A stretch of 49,002 nt of DNA from DASUGM01 sp036274055 (GTDB lineage Bacteria > Acidobacteriota > Vicinamibacteria > Vicinamibacterales > SCN-69-37), in NCBI GenBank assembly GCA_036274055.1, contig DASUGM010000122.1, positions 1 to 49,002 on the forward strand, read 5' to 3'. The notes under the pieces were generated by a model. It worked only from the letters and a program-made list of their open reading frames with translations, searched no databases and was not told where the DNA came from. Made by a program: the position numbers and the translations under genes. Shown here one piece after another: positions 48,980-49,002 of this stretch; position 1 is the first letter of the stretch, and every line of letters begins with the position of its first letter.

Positions 48980-49002
48980 CCGGTCCGCCAGCGGCGAGGG
49001 GG

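Overview
The window is a high-GC, gene-dense bacterial chromosome segment, most likely from an acidobacterium of the Vicinamibacteria type. That placement is an inference. It rests on the base composition, a PadR regulator coupled to a MacB/FtsX-type 'orphan' permease, two very large BNR/VPS10-like secreted propellers, a PQQ-like propeller with a WPQWRGP start, and a kinase-TolB-TPR protein. I see no rRNA, tRNA, CRISPR array, integrase, transposase gene or prophage.

Layout, left to right. 1-3077: the end of msrA, an HtrA-like protease with four PDZ domains, and a degenerate protease paralogue. 3371-6360 (-): padR overlapping an FtsX/MacB-type permease. 6762-10190: three exported proteins (propeller, lipoprotein, CxxCH alpha/alpha-toroid). 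10256-12150: a CDF metal transporter facing a YpfJ-type metallopeptidase. 12412-16237: a BNR/VPS10-like propeller and a DUF2071 protein. 16244-18760 (-): a Na+/H+ antiporter with a cyclic-nucleotide-binding domain. 18880-22265: an ABC-F ATPase, a porin-like barrel and a PstS-like protein. 22321-24717 (-): a Ser/Thr kinase-TPR protein. 24811-28750: a second BNR/VPS10-like propeller and a methyltransferase that probably starts at CTG. 28963-31469: divergent thioredoxin-fold and PQQ-propeller genes. 31481-36851 (-): succinate dehydrogenase sdhC-A-B followed by a serine hydrolase, a small membrane protein and a sirtuin. 36949-39625 (-): an amino-acid permease and an unknown protein. 39678-44909: a GDSL esterase, a histidine-kinase-like sensor and a TPR/retropepsin-like protein. 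45022-48979: a dihydrouridine synthase divergent from hrpB, then a small secreted carboxypeptidase-regulatory-like domain protein.

The most unusual content is between the genes. About twenty intergenic gaps carry a compact element built from short tandem units (7, 8, 9 or 10 bp), usually arranged as inverted arms that would fold into a long hairpin. Unit sequences differ from site to site, but elements fall into classes. A 9-bp class (3105-3360, 9058-9240, 33186-33330, with a solo end near 6713) shares terminal and core motifs. A heptamer class has the form GCC plus four variable bases. A GTGCG class and a GGGTGA class also occur. Several elements run into coding sequence and supply start codons, signal-peptide codons, stop codons or C-terminal tails. 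I do not recognise this as a described repeat family. Independently, REP-like GGGGTCAGACCCC and GGGGACGGGG elements are present.

Most proteins are housekeeping or envelope functions: respiration (sdh), proteostasis (HtrA pair, YpfJ), ion and metal homeostasis (antiporter, CDF), exported propellers and redox proteins, and signalling (kinase-TPR, sensor kinase, CNBD). I see no defence island or biosynthetic cluster.
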